Source of the DNA: Pseudomonadota bacterium
Lineage (GTDB): Bacteria > Chloroflexota > Ktedonobacteria > Ktedonobacterales > JADMIN01
Direction of reading: 5' to 3'
DNA length: 62,482 nt
NCBI GenBank assembly: GCA_021324535.1
Contig: JAJPIU010000065.1
Location: forward strand, 1-62,482
Made by a program: the position numbers and the translations under genes. A model generated the notes under the pieces. It did no database searches and was not told the origin of the DNA. It was given only the letters and a program-made list of their open reading frames with translations. Position 1 is the stretch's first letter; each line of letters opens with the position of its first letter. This document shows, piece by piece, positions 20,269 to 30,193 of the stretch.

Positions 20269-22596
20269 ATGAGACAGAAAGCAGCGACAAAGGGAACACG
20301 CGCCATTCCCAATGATTGTTTGCGAGCCGCTCGCGAGGAGCAAGGCTGGACGCAGCAAGAACTGGCGGATAGGGTTGGCGTTTCACATGCCTTCACCATT
20401 AGCCGCTGGGAAAGTGGCGTTGCTTTTCCGCGCCCATACTACATTCGGCGCTTGTGCGATCTTTTTGGGAAAAGAGCCGTCGAGCTTGGCCTTTCCCTTC
20501 CAGAGAGCGATGAAACCGGCGTTTCCGCTGTCTTGCCCTTCTCGCCCGCAGCCGCCACCGCTGCTCTCATTCCTGAGCGCCTCCTGCCGCTCTGGAACGT
20601 CCCCTACCGCCGCAATCCGTACTTCACAGGCCGCGAGGAGGCGCTTCTCTCTCTGCATAGCCAGCTGACAGCGACCGGCGCCATGACACAAAATCGGGCG
20701 CTGGCCATCAGCGGACTGGGCGGCATCGGCAAGACACAGATCGCCATCGAATACGCTCACCGCTACCGGGACGAGTACGACGCCGTGTTCTGGGTTACGG
20801 CCGCCACACGCGAAACACTGCACTCCGGTTTCATTGCCCTTGCGCGCCTGCTCCAATTACCCGTCCGGGATCTCCCGGATCAGCACGTGATCATTGACGC
20901 CGTGAAGCAGTGGTTAGCGCGGCATGAGCAGTGGCTACTGATCCTGGATAACGCCGATGAACTCGACCTGTTGGCCGACTTTCTTCCGACAGGGGACACC
21001 GGCAGTATCCTCTTCACCACGCGAGCGCAGGCGACCGGCACGCTGGCTCCGAGCCTTTCGATTGAGCAGATGAGCGGAGAGGAAGGCGCGCTGTTCTTGC
21101 TTCGGCGCGCCCGATTGCTGACACCCAAAGGTTCGCTTGAGCAAGCCAGTGAGGCGGATCGAACACAAGCGTTTCCGCTTGTGGCAGCTATGGGCGGCCT
21201 TCCCTTGGCCCTTGACCAGGCGGGCGCCTACATCGAGGAAACACGTTGTGGTCTCTCTGGCTATCTGGAACTATACCGCACACACCATACCTCTCTCCTC
21301 AGTCGTCGTAGCGTCAGCCCGTCCGATCATCCCGAATCGGTAGCTGTCACCTGGCGCGTGGCGTTTCTCACTGTGGAGCGGACAAGCCCTGCGGCGGCCG
21401 AGCTGTTAGGCCTGTGCGCTTTTCTTGCTCCTGACGCTATTCCCGAGGCGATCATCACTGAAGGAAGCATGAAATTGGGGCCAACACTTGGCCCAGTCGC
21501 TTCCGATGCCCTCGCCCTCAATGCTGCCCTCGAAGTCTTGCAAAAGTATTCGCTGGTGCGACGTCATCCTGACACAAAAACTCTCATCATCCATCGTCTG
21601 GTGCAAGCGGTTCTCAAAGAGAGTATGGACGAGCAGATGCAGCGCCAATGGGCCGAGCGAGCGGTGTGCGCAGTGAATGCGGCCTTCCCCGAAGGGTATT
21701 TTGAGAGTTGGAGTCGCTGTCAGGAGTGTCTCCCCCATGTGCTGGCCTGTGCGCAGGCCATCAAACACTATGATCTCCTGCTCGCCGACGCCGCGCTTCT
21801 GTTGCAACGGGCCGGGGCGCATGCGCAAGAGCGGGCACAATATAAGACTGCGGAGGCGCTTCTTCAGCAGAGTATCTTCCTCTGCCAGGGCGTCTGGGGA
21901 ATTGAAAGCCCTCAGGCGGTTCAGAGCTTGAATTACCTGGGCGAAACCTACCACGAGCAGGGCAAGTATGCTCTGGCAGAACCCCTCTTCCAACAGGCGT
22001 TGGTTCTCCACGAACACCTTTTGGGTTCGGAGCATCCTCGCACAGCGACGAGCATCAATAACCTGGCGGTCGTCGCCTTTTACCAGGGCAAGTACGAGCA
22101 GGCGGAACCGCTTTATCGTCGGGCGCTAGCTATCCGTGAGCGGGTTCTTGGTGAAGAGCACCAGGAGACAGCGGAAAGCCTGAATAATCTAGCAAACTTC
22201 TACCATCACGAAGGTAAGTATGAACAGGCGGAATTGTTCTACCGGCGGGCGCTCTTGATTGCAGAACAGGTCTTGGGGCCGGAACGACCATTTACTGCGC
22301 TGGTTCTCCATAATCTGGCGCGCCTGTATACCGACCAACACAGGTATGCGGAAGCGGAACCCCTCTTTCTGCGCGCGCTAACGATTCGTGAGCGGGTGCT
22401 AGGGCCGGAGCATCCCCGTATCGCCTTGACCCAGGCGTTCCTGGCCCGTCTCTATCGGGATCAGAGTAGAGAGAAGGAGGCAGAAACGCTTTTCCAGCAG
22501 GCGTTGACTATGCAGGAGAAACTGCTGGGCCTGGAACATCCTGATACTGTGGCAACGCGTGAGGCTCTGCGCGACCTGCGAACTACCAGCGTGTAG
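20269..22596 (+). CDS. HTH + NB-ARC-type STAND NTPase + kinesin-light-chain-type TPR protein
   Basis: HTH CLRAAREEQGWTQQELADRVGVSHAFTISRWESG; Walker A SGLGGIGKTQIAIEYAHR; WLLILDNADE; about 5 TPR repeats AEPLYRRALAIRERVLGEEHQETAESLNNLANF. Confidence 0.92.
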   Translation: MRQKAATKGTRAIPNDCLRAAREEQGWTQQELADRVGVSHAFTISRWESGVAFPRPYYIRRLCDLFGKRAVELGLSLPESDETGVSAVLPFSPAAATAALIPERLLPLWNVPYRRNPYFTGREEALLSLHSQLTATGAMTQNRALAISGLGGIGKTQIAIEYAHRYRDEYDAVFWVTAATRETLHSGFIALARLLQLPVRDLPDQHVIIDAVKQWLARHEQWLLILDNADELDLLADFLPTGDTGSILFTTRAQATGTLAPSLSIEQMSGEEGALFLLRRARLLTPKGSLEQASEADRTQAFPLVAAMGGLPLALDQAGAYIEETRCGLSGYLELYRTHHTSLLSRRSVSPSDHPESVAVTWRVAFLTVERTSPAAAELLGLCAFLAPDAIPEAIITEGSMKLGPTLGPVASDALALNAALEVLQKYSLVRRHPDTKTLIIHRLVQAVLKESMDEQMQRQWAERAVCAVNAAFPEGYFESWSRCQECLPHVLACAQAIKHYDLLLADAALLLQRAGAHAQERAQYKTAEALLQQSIFLCQGVWGIESPQAVQSLNYLGETYHEQGKYALAEPLFQQALVLHEHLLGSEHPRTATSINNLAVVAFYQGKYEQAEPLYRRALAIRERVLGEEHQETAESLNNLANFYHHEGKYEQAELFYRRALLIAEQVLGPERPFTALVLHNLARLYTDQHRYAEAEPLFLRALTIRERVLGPEHPRIALTQAFLARLYRDQSREKEAETLFQQALTMQEKLLGLEHPDTVATREALRDLRTTSV

Positions 22597-22597
22597 G

Positions 22598-23482
22598 CTA
22601 TAGCAAAGCGCCTTCCGTCACCAGCCAGCGGAGCAGCATCGGAACCTGCGTGATCGTATCGAGCGCAATGTTGGCCTCCTGCGCCAGCGTTGGCGGCGCT
22701 TCATCGCTCAACACCGCAATCCCCACGCCGCGAAACGCTGGCTCGCCCGATGGCGCTTCCGGCTTTGCCTTTCCAGTCAACCGCTTGAGCGCGCGAAAGG
22801 CGTCTCTATCGGTCGTGTCGTCGCCAAGATAGATGGCCGAACGCAGCCCCCGTTCGTGAATCAGTTCAGCGATGGCAAGCCCTTTGTTCATCTCAACGGG
22901 CGGGCGTAGCTCCACCACCAGCCTGCCGCGCGTCACGCGCAGGCCCAGCGGCCCGGTGATCTCTTTCGCAATCGCGAAAACGGCGGCTTCTGTGGCGGGT
23001 GGGTCAGCCGTCTGGCGGACGTGCACGCTGGCCGTCACGCCCTTGTCTTCGAGCAGCAAACCAGGATAGCGGGGGGCGAGCGCCGAGCCGATAGCGGCAA
23101 GCGCCTCGGCGATGTGTTCGCGATATGGCTCGGCGGGTGGATAGATGACATGGCGCAGAATGCTCGGCTGAGTGGATGGTTCTTCTGATTCAAGACGCTC
23201 AAGCCCATGTGAGCCCATGGAGATCAGGCCGGGAACGCCAACCATGCGCAGCGCATCGGATGCCGCGCGTCCCGAAACAACAGCCACTACGTCAAAGACC
23301 CGCTGCGCCTCCACTAGCAGATCGCGTATACCTGGAAGCAATGTCGCCTGCTCAGGCGTCGGCGCGATGGCGCTAAGCGTGCCGTCTATATCGCTCAGCA
23401 GCGCGCGCGGACGCAACGCCAGCGCCGCGCGAAGCAACGCCCGCGCTTCGTCGCTGATTGGGCACGGTTCCTGGGTGGACAT
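22598..23482 (-). CDS. otsB: Trehalose-6-phosphate phosphatase
   Basis: LLSDIDGTLSAIAPTPEQA, VSGRAASDA, GSHGLE, YLGDDTTDRDAFRAL. Confidence 0.9.
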   Translation of the reverse strand: MSTQEPCPISDEARALLRAALALRPRALLSDIDGTLSAIAPTPEQATLLPGIRDLLVEAQRVFDVVAVVSGRAASDALRMVGVPGLISMGSHGLERLESEEPSTQPSILRHVIYPPAEPYREHIAEALAAIGSALAPRYPGLLLEDKGVTASVHVRQTADPPATEAAVFAIAKEITGPLGLRVTRGRLVVELRPPVEMNKGLAIAELIHERGLRSAIYLGDDTTDRDAFRALKRLTGKAKPEAPSGEPAFRGVGIAVLSDEAPPTLAQEANIALDTITQVPMLLRWLVTEGALL

Positions 23483-23515
23483 AGAGCCTCTTTTCGCGAT
23501 TGGCAGTTTGTTACA

Positions 23516-24055
23516 TCAGGAGGCGTGGCGTCGTCCACCATGTGTGGCGCGCACCTGTTGCTCAGGCCAGGTGACGGTAAGCGTCCCGCCAGGCGGCGTG
23601 GCAGCCCAGCGTGCGCACATCTCTTCGATGGGTGTGCGGAGTCGCGCGAGGGCATCGGTTTGCGCTTCGCGAGTGAATGCCTTGCCTGCGTAGACCATCG
23701 GGCGCAGCTCGTTGATGGAGGTCGTTCCCTCGTGTATCCCCAGAGCAGCCGCGACCAGCCCTTCCGACAGGAGTATCTCCCGATGGTTAGCTTTCATGAT
23801 CTCTTCCGAGCGTTCGCGCGCATGCGGGCGCTGCCGCCCCGCGACGATCTTCATACCAGGGAAGACCGCGCCAGCGGCCACGCTGCCCCAGAAGCCACCT
23901 TGCAAGCGTAACTCGCTCTCAACGACAAAGTGCGCCAGATCGTGCGGGATCGGCGCCAATGGGCCAAACACGGGTACGCTCAGTTCAACACCATCATTAC
24001 GCTGGACGAGGGTGGGGATGCGGCGGTGTTCCGAGTTGATGAAGTGCAACTCCAT
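23516..24055 (-). CDS. Conserved hypothetical protein
   Basis: 179 aa, coherent composition; no recognised motif. Confidence 0.65.
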   Translation of the reverse strand: MELHFINSEHRRIPTLVQRNDGVELSVPVFGPLAPIPHDLAHFVVESELRLQGGFWGSVAAGAVFPGMKIVAGRQRPHARERSEEIMKANHREILLSEGLVAAALGIHEGTTSINELRPMVYAGKAFTREAQTDALARLRTPIEEMCARWAATPPGGTLTVTWPEQQVRATHGGRRHAS

Positions 24056-24305
24056 AGCGTGTGCGCCTCCTTCTCATCGCTTGCCTCTGGCGTATGCCGC
24101 AGGCTCTCCTGTGTACAATGTACAATTGTATTGTCTGGTATGGCAAGACTAGCTCAGCTTCCGGCAATGTGCCAATCTATGCAACTGCTGAGGCAGGTTC
24201 ACCTTCCAATCAAGCACCAAAAAGCCAATGGCGGCAAGGCAATCTGGCGCCAAGATACGATAGTCATGATGAACATTTTGTAGTGGTGAAAGCCACAGAG
24301 CGCGG

Positions 24306-24540
24306 TTACTCAATCCGTATCGGGCCTTCCGCAATGCGAGAGCGCATGGCTTCCAGTCCTCCCAGCTCCAGGATAACATACTCCATCCACCATGTTGCTC
24401 CGGCAGCCGCTACCGAGCGAATCATGGCGCGTTCTTCCTCTATGTCTTCTCCACGTGGCCCACCGCCTAGTGCCACATCAAATGGCGTTTTCACTGTGCG
24501 AAGTCGCGTGATGTCTGCAATAAATGGCGGTACAAGCCTT
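24306..24540 (-). pseudogene. C-terminal remnant of an LLM-class (luciferase-like) oxidoreductase
   Basis: Minus-strand reading ...PPFIADITRLRTVKTPFDVALGGGPRGEDIEEERAMIRSVAAAGATWWMEYVILELGGLEAMRSRIAEGPIRIE* resembles LLM C-termini; no N-terminal part found. Confidence 0.5.
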
Positions 24541-24939
24541 GTTGACCCGAAACCGGAATTGACGCTGTACGCAAATGATCAGCAAGAGAGCCTTGTGGCA
24601 TTTACTGCAATTGAAAAAGCACGCATTCGCTTTCAAGTCATTCCCGCCTGCGAGCAACCACATCCATCTGTCGTTTGGGGTGGTGATACGTTTACAGGAT
24701 TAGACGAAATCATGGCGCTCACTGAATTCTTGCTTGAGATTGATGCGCGCCTTGATGCTGCTATAGCGCGACAAGCGATACCTCTCTTGGCGACAAGCGA
24801 TCTGCGTGTGAAACAAGCCGCTGAGGAAGGGTATCAGCAATACCTGACAGCAGCGCAGGCAGTGATGGCCTCGCTACAAAAACCAAGAGGTAGCCTAGAC
24901 TGGCACTGGATTAAGGAGTATGGATGCGCAGATTGGTGA
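24511..24939 (+). CDS. Glutaredoxin/thioredoxin-fold-like protein lacking active-site cysteines
   Basis: MSAINGGTSLVDPKPELTLYANDQQESLVAFTAIEKARIRFQVIPACEQPHPSVVWGGDTFTGLDEIMALTEFLL: beta-alpha-beta, cis-Pro-like HPSVVWGG; DQQE where CxxC is expected. Confidence 0.5.
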   Translation: MSAINGGTSLVDPKPELTLYANDQQESLVAFTAIEKARIRFQVIPACEQPHPSVVWGGDTFTGLDEIMALTEFLLEIDARLDAAIARQAIPLLATSDLRVKQAAEEGYQQYLTAAQAVMASLQKPRGSLDWHWIKEYGCADW

Positions 24940-25321
24940 TGAGGCTAGTGTCGCGAACCGCGATCTGAATGTGCGCCTGGCGATAAATGGCTGACATGGG
25001 AAAAATAGGTTTGCCCTCATTGAAGCTACTACGAACACACCGGATGGCTGTTCCCCGCACTCGGTACTGTTCAATCAAATACTCAATAACTGCTCTATCA
25101 CGATTGTGTTTCAGCGCAGTTTGCTTTACAGCGGCATTAGCCTTGAAGTGCTTTTTTGCCCAGTCCATTGCTCGTTTCAGATTGTTTTCCCAGAAATACG
25201 CGCCATCACCCAACCAATCGTATTCGTTTTGGCTTATGTGAAAGTAGCTTGCTCCATTGTTCGCTATAAACTCTGCCACGTTTTTGCTGGTTCCATGAAA
25301 TCCCTGAACAATCTGCGGCAT
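24911..25321 (-). CDS. Putative ADP-ribosyltransferase-fold protein (toxin-like)
   Basis: QGFHGTSKNVAEFIANNGASYFHISQNEYDWLGDGAYFWENNLKRAMDWAKK: HGT...YFW pattern; SD GAGGAG before ATG. Confidence 0.6.
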   Translation of the reverse strand: MPQIVQGFHGTSKNVAEFIANNGASYFHISQNEYDWLGDGAYFWENNLKRAMDWAKKHFKANAAVKQTALKHNRDRAVIEYLIEQYRVRGTAIRCVRSSFNEGKPIFPMSAIYRQAHIQIAVRDTSLITNLRIHTP

Positions 25322-25495
25322 ATACTCCTCGCCAGCTAATAGCTCTCTGACTATTTTCGATCTAGCTTGTTCACACAGCCTCTTCCAAGATCACAAAGTT
25401 GACGGGCACAGACAAGAGGCAATCCACCTCAGCAAATTATAGCATAGGATCAGATAGTTGCGGGAGTTGGGGAAAGTGTTGCGTGATCGAGTATA

Positions 25496-26083
25496 CTAGA
25501 GATTTTGGGTGTACGGATTGGCGCCATTGCCATTCGTCTCTGTCCCAAACTGCTGTTGCCATGCAAGCCGATTATCAGCATCGGCTGAAATATCAGTCGC
25601 GATGTCGTCAAGCGTCGCGAATACTTCCCACTGAGCCGTTTGCGTTTGCTGTGCGATCCACTGGCAGACGGCTGCTTCCAACCGATCATCGCGCTTGCCA
25701 CGCCACCAGGTATCGGCCAGCCCCACCAGCAGGTCTTCGGGGTGTGGCGATGGATCGTCTGCCCACTGTTCATGTGTCCGCGCGAAGCGTGCAATAGTAT
25801 CGGCGAATCCATGCACGCGAAGCAACGCTTCACCGGCCAATTCGTGAGCATGCCCCGGCTGGGTCAGTTCTTCTGGATGAACGATCTTGCCGATGTCGTG
25901 AATGGCTGCCCCCATACGGACAGCTATGCGATCATACCTGAGTGTCGGCCATGCCGCATCGAGTCGCGCCGTGAGCCGACAGGAGACATCGTGAACGAGC
26001 GTGAGATGCGCAATCAACCGTGGAGGAGCCTTCAGTCGAGATAGGAGATCAGCCACGTCGGATGGCAGGGCCACAAGTCGCAT
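25496..26083 (-). CDS. HD-domain phosphohydrolase
   Basis: RLIAHLTLVHDVSCRLTARLD...GAAIHDIGKIVHPEELTQPGHAHELAGEALL. Confidence 0.85.
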   Translation of the reverse strand: MRLVALPSDVADLLSRLKAPPRLIAHLTLVHDVSCRLTARLDAAWPTLRYDRIAVRMGAAIHDIGKIVHPEELTQPGHAHELAGEALLRVHGFADTIARFARTHEQWADDPSPHPEDLLVGLADTWWRGKRDDRLEAAVCQWIAQQTQTAQWEVFATLDDIATDISADADNRLAWQQQFGTETNGNGANPYTQNL

Positions 26084-26198
26084 AAATATACCTCCTTGTT
26101 TGACGCAACTGTACTTGAAGTCCCATTGAATGAACACCTGTACGCAGGAGGAGGAGTCTCCAAGAAGATGATTCCATGCCGGAACCGAAGCACATCCT

Positions 26199-26978
26199 TT
26201 ATGGCGTGAAATTGGCTGGCCCGGCGACAGCCAAATACTCTGACTCGGTGATGACATTGACAGTAACCGGATCATCCGAGCGTACGAAGATGTAAGAACG
26301 CTGGGAGACCGGCTGCCCTGGCATGACGACCTTCAAATAGCTCACCTGTTGTACTCCATCCACTCCAGACCATATCGCTTCTGGAAGGCCATTGGAGTGC
26401 CCGCTGGCGTCAGTCGCCAGATTAAATCTGGCCTTACTTGGACTCGGCTCGTCCATAATTTGACGTAGTGGCGCCAGACGCCAGGTGGTGTCAGTTACCC
26501 CTGATGCAGCAATTGGACTGATCTGCAATGTGATCAATTGGCCTGCCTGGCTCCGCCGCGCGACATGGATGACTCCCACCGTGTATGCTCTAATTTGCCC
26601 TAGCGTCTGATTGGTAGCAGCAAGCGAGGTTGTCGCGCTGGACTGGGAGGGAAGGGAAGAGTTGGCTGTCACCTGCAAACCACTGAGAGGATTAGCAGGT
26701 TTGAACACATAGTAGAAGCGAAACTGTCTTAGCGTGACCTCCATCCACTTCAGGGCAAACGCGCCAGCAGGCCCCGATGCGAAAGTTTGGGTAAGGTCTG
26801 CCTGCCAGTAAACGGGCGGGGGGCATGGAGAATTTTGGCAGTTTGCCGGTGTGGTGGTCGTGAAAGGCGCACAGGCGCCCAAACCTATGCACAAAGAAGT
26901 ACACAGGGAAAGCAGAACAAGCGTCATTCGACGCACCCTTTGCCAGGTGGACGTATATCTCACTTGACAGCCCTCCAT
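26199..26978 (-). CDS. Putative secreted lipoprotein
   Basis: Signal peptide with lipobox-like LGACAPF; 259 aa. Confidence 0.65.
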   Translation of the reverse strand: MEGCQVRYTSTWQRVRRMTLVLLSLCTSLCIGLGACAPFTTTTPANCQNSPCPPPVYWQADLTQTFASGPAGAFALKWMEVTLRQFRFYYVFKPANPLSGLQVTANSSLPSQSSATTSLAATNQTLGQIRAYTVGVIHVARRSQAGQLITLQISPIAASGVTDTTWRLAPLRQIMDEPSPSKARFNLATDASGHSNGLPEAIWSGVDGVQQVSYLKVVMPGQPVSQRSYIFVRSDDPVTVNVITESEYLAVAGPANFTP

Positions 26979-27165
26979 CGTTTAGCTGGTACTCCAAGAC
27001 TTTCTCCACCTAGCATACAACTTGATGAATCAAATAGCGCCCTCTGTTGCAAGCTCGGTTTTAGCTACGACAGCATGCCCGACGCACGCGCGCCGCCCGA
27101 TGGTGGTACACTATAGGATGTCTGTCATAAACACGTATGTCACAACTATAGGGGAACATCATCGC

Positions 27166-28971
27166 ATGACCACCGCACAGGCGCTGCCCAAGCGCGAAGA
27201 CCTGCCCGTAGAACTCACCTGGAACCTTGCCAGCATCTATCCCACCAACGATGCCTGGGAGGCCGACTTCGACCGCGTGGCAGCCATGTCGCCCACCATC
27301 GCCGGATTCGCGGGCCATCTCGGCGACTCGGCGGCCACCCTGCTCGACGCGCTCACCACGCACGACAACGCCAGCGAAATCCTCGGACGCCTCTACGTCT
27401 ACGCCTATATGCGCCTCTTCGAGAACACCGCCAATAGCACCTATCAGGCGCTCGCCGACCGTGTGAGCACACTCTCCAACGACCTCAACGCCGTCAGCGC
27501 CTATATGACACCGGAGATACTGGCGATTCCACAGGAAAAGCTCGACGCCTTCCTGGCAGAAGAATCCGGCTTGGAGGTCTATCGCCATGCGCTCGACGAG
27601 ATCAACCGCCAGCGCCCGCATGTGCTTTCCACCGAGATGGAGGGATTGCTGGCCCAGGCGGCTGAGATGGGCGCCGCGCCGGAACGCATCTTCGAGATGC
27701 TCAACAGCGCTGACATGAAGCTGCCTATCGTGCATGACGAGCAGGGGAATGAGGTGCAACTCACCCAGGGCAACTACGGCCCACGCTTCCTCGAAAGCCA
27801 GAACCGCGAGGTACGCCGCGAAGCCTTCCAGGCGATGCTGGGAACCTACCAGAAGTATCGCAATACCTTCGGCGCCACGCTGGCCGCGCAGGTCAAGCGC
27901 GACATCTTCTACGCCCGCGCCCGTCACTACGATAGCTCCCTTCAGGCGGCGCTCGACCCTAACAACATCCCCGTCAGCGTCTATGACAACCTGATCACCA
28001 CGGTGGACGCCAACCTGCCGCTGCTCCATCGCTATCTCACCATCCGCAAGCGCGTGTTGGGGCTGGACGACCTGCATATGTATGACCTCTATGTGCCACT
28101 GGCGCGCGAGGTGGAGTACAAAGTCGCCTACGCCGAGGCGCAGGAGCAGGTGGCGCGTGCGCTGGCCCCGCTTGGCGAGGATTACGTCATGCCGCTCCGC
28201 GAAGGATTTGGCTCGCGCTGGGTTGATGTGCTGGAAAACGAGGGCAAGCGGTCGGGCGCATTTAGCTGGGGCAGCTACGGCACACAGCCGTTTGTGTTGC
28301 TGAACTACCAGGAAAGCATGGACAGCATGTTCACGCTGGCCCACGAGATGGGCCACTCCATGCACTCCTATTTCACCTGGCGCACGCAGCCCTACCCCTA
28401 CAGCAGCTACACGCTCTTCGTCGCGGAGGTCGCCTCTACGCTCAACGAGGCCCTGCTGACCGACTATCTGCTGAAGACAACCACCGACAAGGCGCTGCGC
28501 ATGTATATCATCAACCATGCGCTCGAAACCTATCGCGGCACGCTCTATCGCCAGACACTCTTCGCCGAGTTCGAGCGCGAGACGCACAAGCGGGCCGAGG
28601 CGGGCGAGGCGCTGACGCCAGAGTTGATGAGCGAGATATTCCGCACGCTGAACGACAAATACTATGGGCCGGTCGTCACGGTGGATGATCTGATTGAAGT
28701 GGAATGGGCGCGCATCCCCCACTTCTATTCCAGCTTCTACGTTTACCAATACGCGACGGGTATCTCGGCCTCGGCGGCGCTGGCCAGCCAAATCATCGCC
28801 GAGGGCGCGCCTGCTGTCGCCCGCTACAAACGCTTCCTCTCGTCAGGCTCGTCTGACTATAGCATCAACCTGTTGCGCGACGCCGGAGTTGACCTCTCGA
28901 CGCCGCAGCCAATTCAGGCGGCGCTCGATACGTTTGGGCGCTACCTCGACGAGCTTGAGGCATTGATCTAA
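27166..28971 (+). CDS. pepF: Oligoendopeptidase F (M3 family)
   Basis: AHEMGHSMHSYF zinc motif; start MTTAQALPKREDLPVELTWNLASIYPTNDAWEADF. Confidence 0.96.
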   Translation: MTTAQALPKREDLPVELTWNLASIYPTNDAWEADFDRVAAMSPTIAGFAGHLGDSAATLLDALTTHDNASEILGRLYVYAYMRLFENTANSTYQALADRVSTLSNDLNAVSAYMTPEILAIPQEKLDAFLAEESGLEVYRHALDEINRQRPHVLSTEMEGLLAQAAEMGAAPERIFEMLNSADMKLPIVHDEQGNEVQLTQGNYGPRFLESQNREVRREAFQAMLGTYQKYRNTFGATLAAQVKRDIFYARARHYDSSLQAALDPNNIPVSVYDNLITTVDANLPLLHRYLTIRKRVLGLDDLHMYDLYVPLAREVEYKVAYAEAQEQVARALAPLGEDYVMPLREGFGSRWVDVLENEGKRSGAFSWGSYGTQPFVLLNYQESMDSMFTLAHEMGHSMHSYFTWRTQPYPYSSYTLFVAEVASTLNEALLTDYLLKTTTDKALRMYIINHALETYRGTLYRQTLFAEFERETHKRAEAGEALTPELMSEIFRTLNDKYYGPVVTVDDLIEVEWARIPHFYSSFYVYQYATGISASAALASQIIAEGAPAVARYKRFLSSGSSDYSINLLRDAGVDLSTPQPIQAALDTFGRYLDELEALI

Positions 28972-28990
28972 CCGAGGAGTGTGTTTGCGT

Positions 28991-30175
28991 ATGTCGTTTT
29001 GGGTACACGGCGTTCTTGCCGCAGCGGCGCTGCCAGGAAACCTTGTGGACAATTCGCCGTTCGGCGCCATTCAGAGCTATTTCAACTCGCTCACCAATGA
29101 TCCCCTCCAATTGGGGATACGGGCCGGACTAACGGTTGTCGTGCTGGTTCTCGCGCTGACAGTCAGCCCCTGGCTGGGGCGGCGCGCCGGACGTGAACCG
29201 GTGGAGGCGGAACAAAAAGTCGGGCGGTTTGGGCGCGCAGGCAAGATCGTCGAGCGACGTGGGCGCTTTAGCCCGTGGATCGCGTTGCTCACCCGCGTGT
29301 GCATCTGGCTGGCGGCGCTGATCGCCATTGGCATCATCTGGCTTTCCGGCCAGGCGACCGCTGTCAACCAACACCAGCTTGCCAATGAATTGATCGACAT
29401 TGGTGTGCGCCTGGGCCTCTCGCTGATCGCGCTGGCGGCCTCGCTCGTGCTGGCGCGCATCATCCAGCGGACGATTGTCGCCAGCCTCAGCCAGAGCCGC
29501 CTCAATCGCAATCTGACGCTGCTCACGGGTCGCCTGATCTACGTGGCGACGCTGGTGGTCGGGCTGATCGTCATCCTGGCGATCTGGGGCACAGGGCTGG
29601 TCTTCCCAGTGGCGCTGGTGGGCGTGCTGACGGTGGCGCTCAGCCTCTCGCTGCAAGATATTCTCAAGAATCTGGTTGCTGGCGTCTATCTGCTCATCGA
29701 ACGCCCGTTTGTGATTGGCGACTACATCACCGTCGCAACGTACAGCGGCGAGGTCGAAGACATCCAACTACGGGTAACGCTGTTGCGCACGCTGGATGGC
29801 GAGCGCGTGCTGATCCCCAACGCGCTGATCTTCACCTCGGCGGTGGTCAACCTGAGCGCCTTCCAACGGCGGCGGGTCAGCATCTCAGTGACGCTGCCTA
29901 ATGATGGCGCCGACGCCGTTGACCACGCCGAGGAAGAGATACGCGCCGCACTGGCAGATGTGCCGACGGTGCTCCAAGAACCGGAGCCGCTTGTTGCGAT
30001 CAATCGCGTGGGGGCAGATCAGATCGATCTGCGTGTCACCTTCTGGACGCCGATGAAACACCTCAGCATGAACGGCGACGACGCGGTGCTTTCAGACGCC
30101 ATCGAGCAGGTGCGCGCGCGGCTGCCCAAGGCAAGCGTCTCCACCTCGGACGCTTCCGCGCCCTCACCAGTGTAA
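28991..30175 (+). CDS. Mechanosensitive ion channel (MscS family)
   Basis: ALSLSLQDILKNLVAGVYLLIERPFVIGDYITV...GEVEDIQLRVTLLRTLDGERVLIPNALIF. Confidence 0.93.
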   Translation: MSFWVHGVLAAAALPGNLVDNSPFGAIQSYFNSLTNDPLQLGIRAGLTVVVLVLALTVSPWLGRRAGREPVEAEQKVGRFGRAGKIVERRGRFSPWIALLTRVCIWLAALIAIGIIWLSGQATAVNQHQLANELIDIGVRLGLSLIALAASLVLARIIQRTIVASLSQSRLNRNLTLLTGRLIYVATLVVGLIVILAIWGTGLVFPVALVGVLTVALSLSLQDILKNLVAGVYLLIERPFVIGDYITVATYSGEVEDIQLRVTLLRTLDGERVLIPNALIFTSAVVNLSAFQRRRVSISVTLPNDGADAVDHAEEEIRAALADVPTVLQEPEPLVAINRVGADQIDLRVTFWTPMKHLSMNGDDAVLSDAIEQVRARLPKASVSTSDASAPSPV

Positions 30176-30193
30176 GCAAGCGCCAGCGTAGCT

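Noticed and set aside
24112-24124. Palindrome TGTACAATGTACA
   Set aside because: Short; lies between divergent ORFs and could be an operator, but no second copy or family match was seen
24061-24510. N-terminal 150 aa of the 292-aa plus-strand ORF
   Set aside because: Composition incoherent; overlaps the antisense LLM remnant; the real start is more likely ATG at 24511
24913-25505. Similar tails ...YGCADW (24939) and a FGCTDW-like reading near 25500, suggesting a direct repeat
   Set aside because: Similarity is about 20 nt with several mismatches and one copy is antisense to the HD-domain gene; likely chance
27061-28791. 576-aa minus-strand ORF
   Set aside because: Shadow frame antisense to pepF; His/Gly/Val-rich composition typical of GC-rich antisense frames and no recognisable motif
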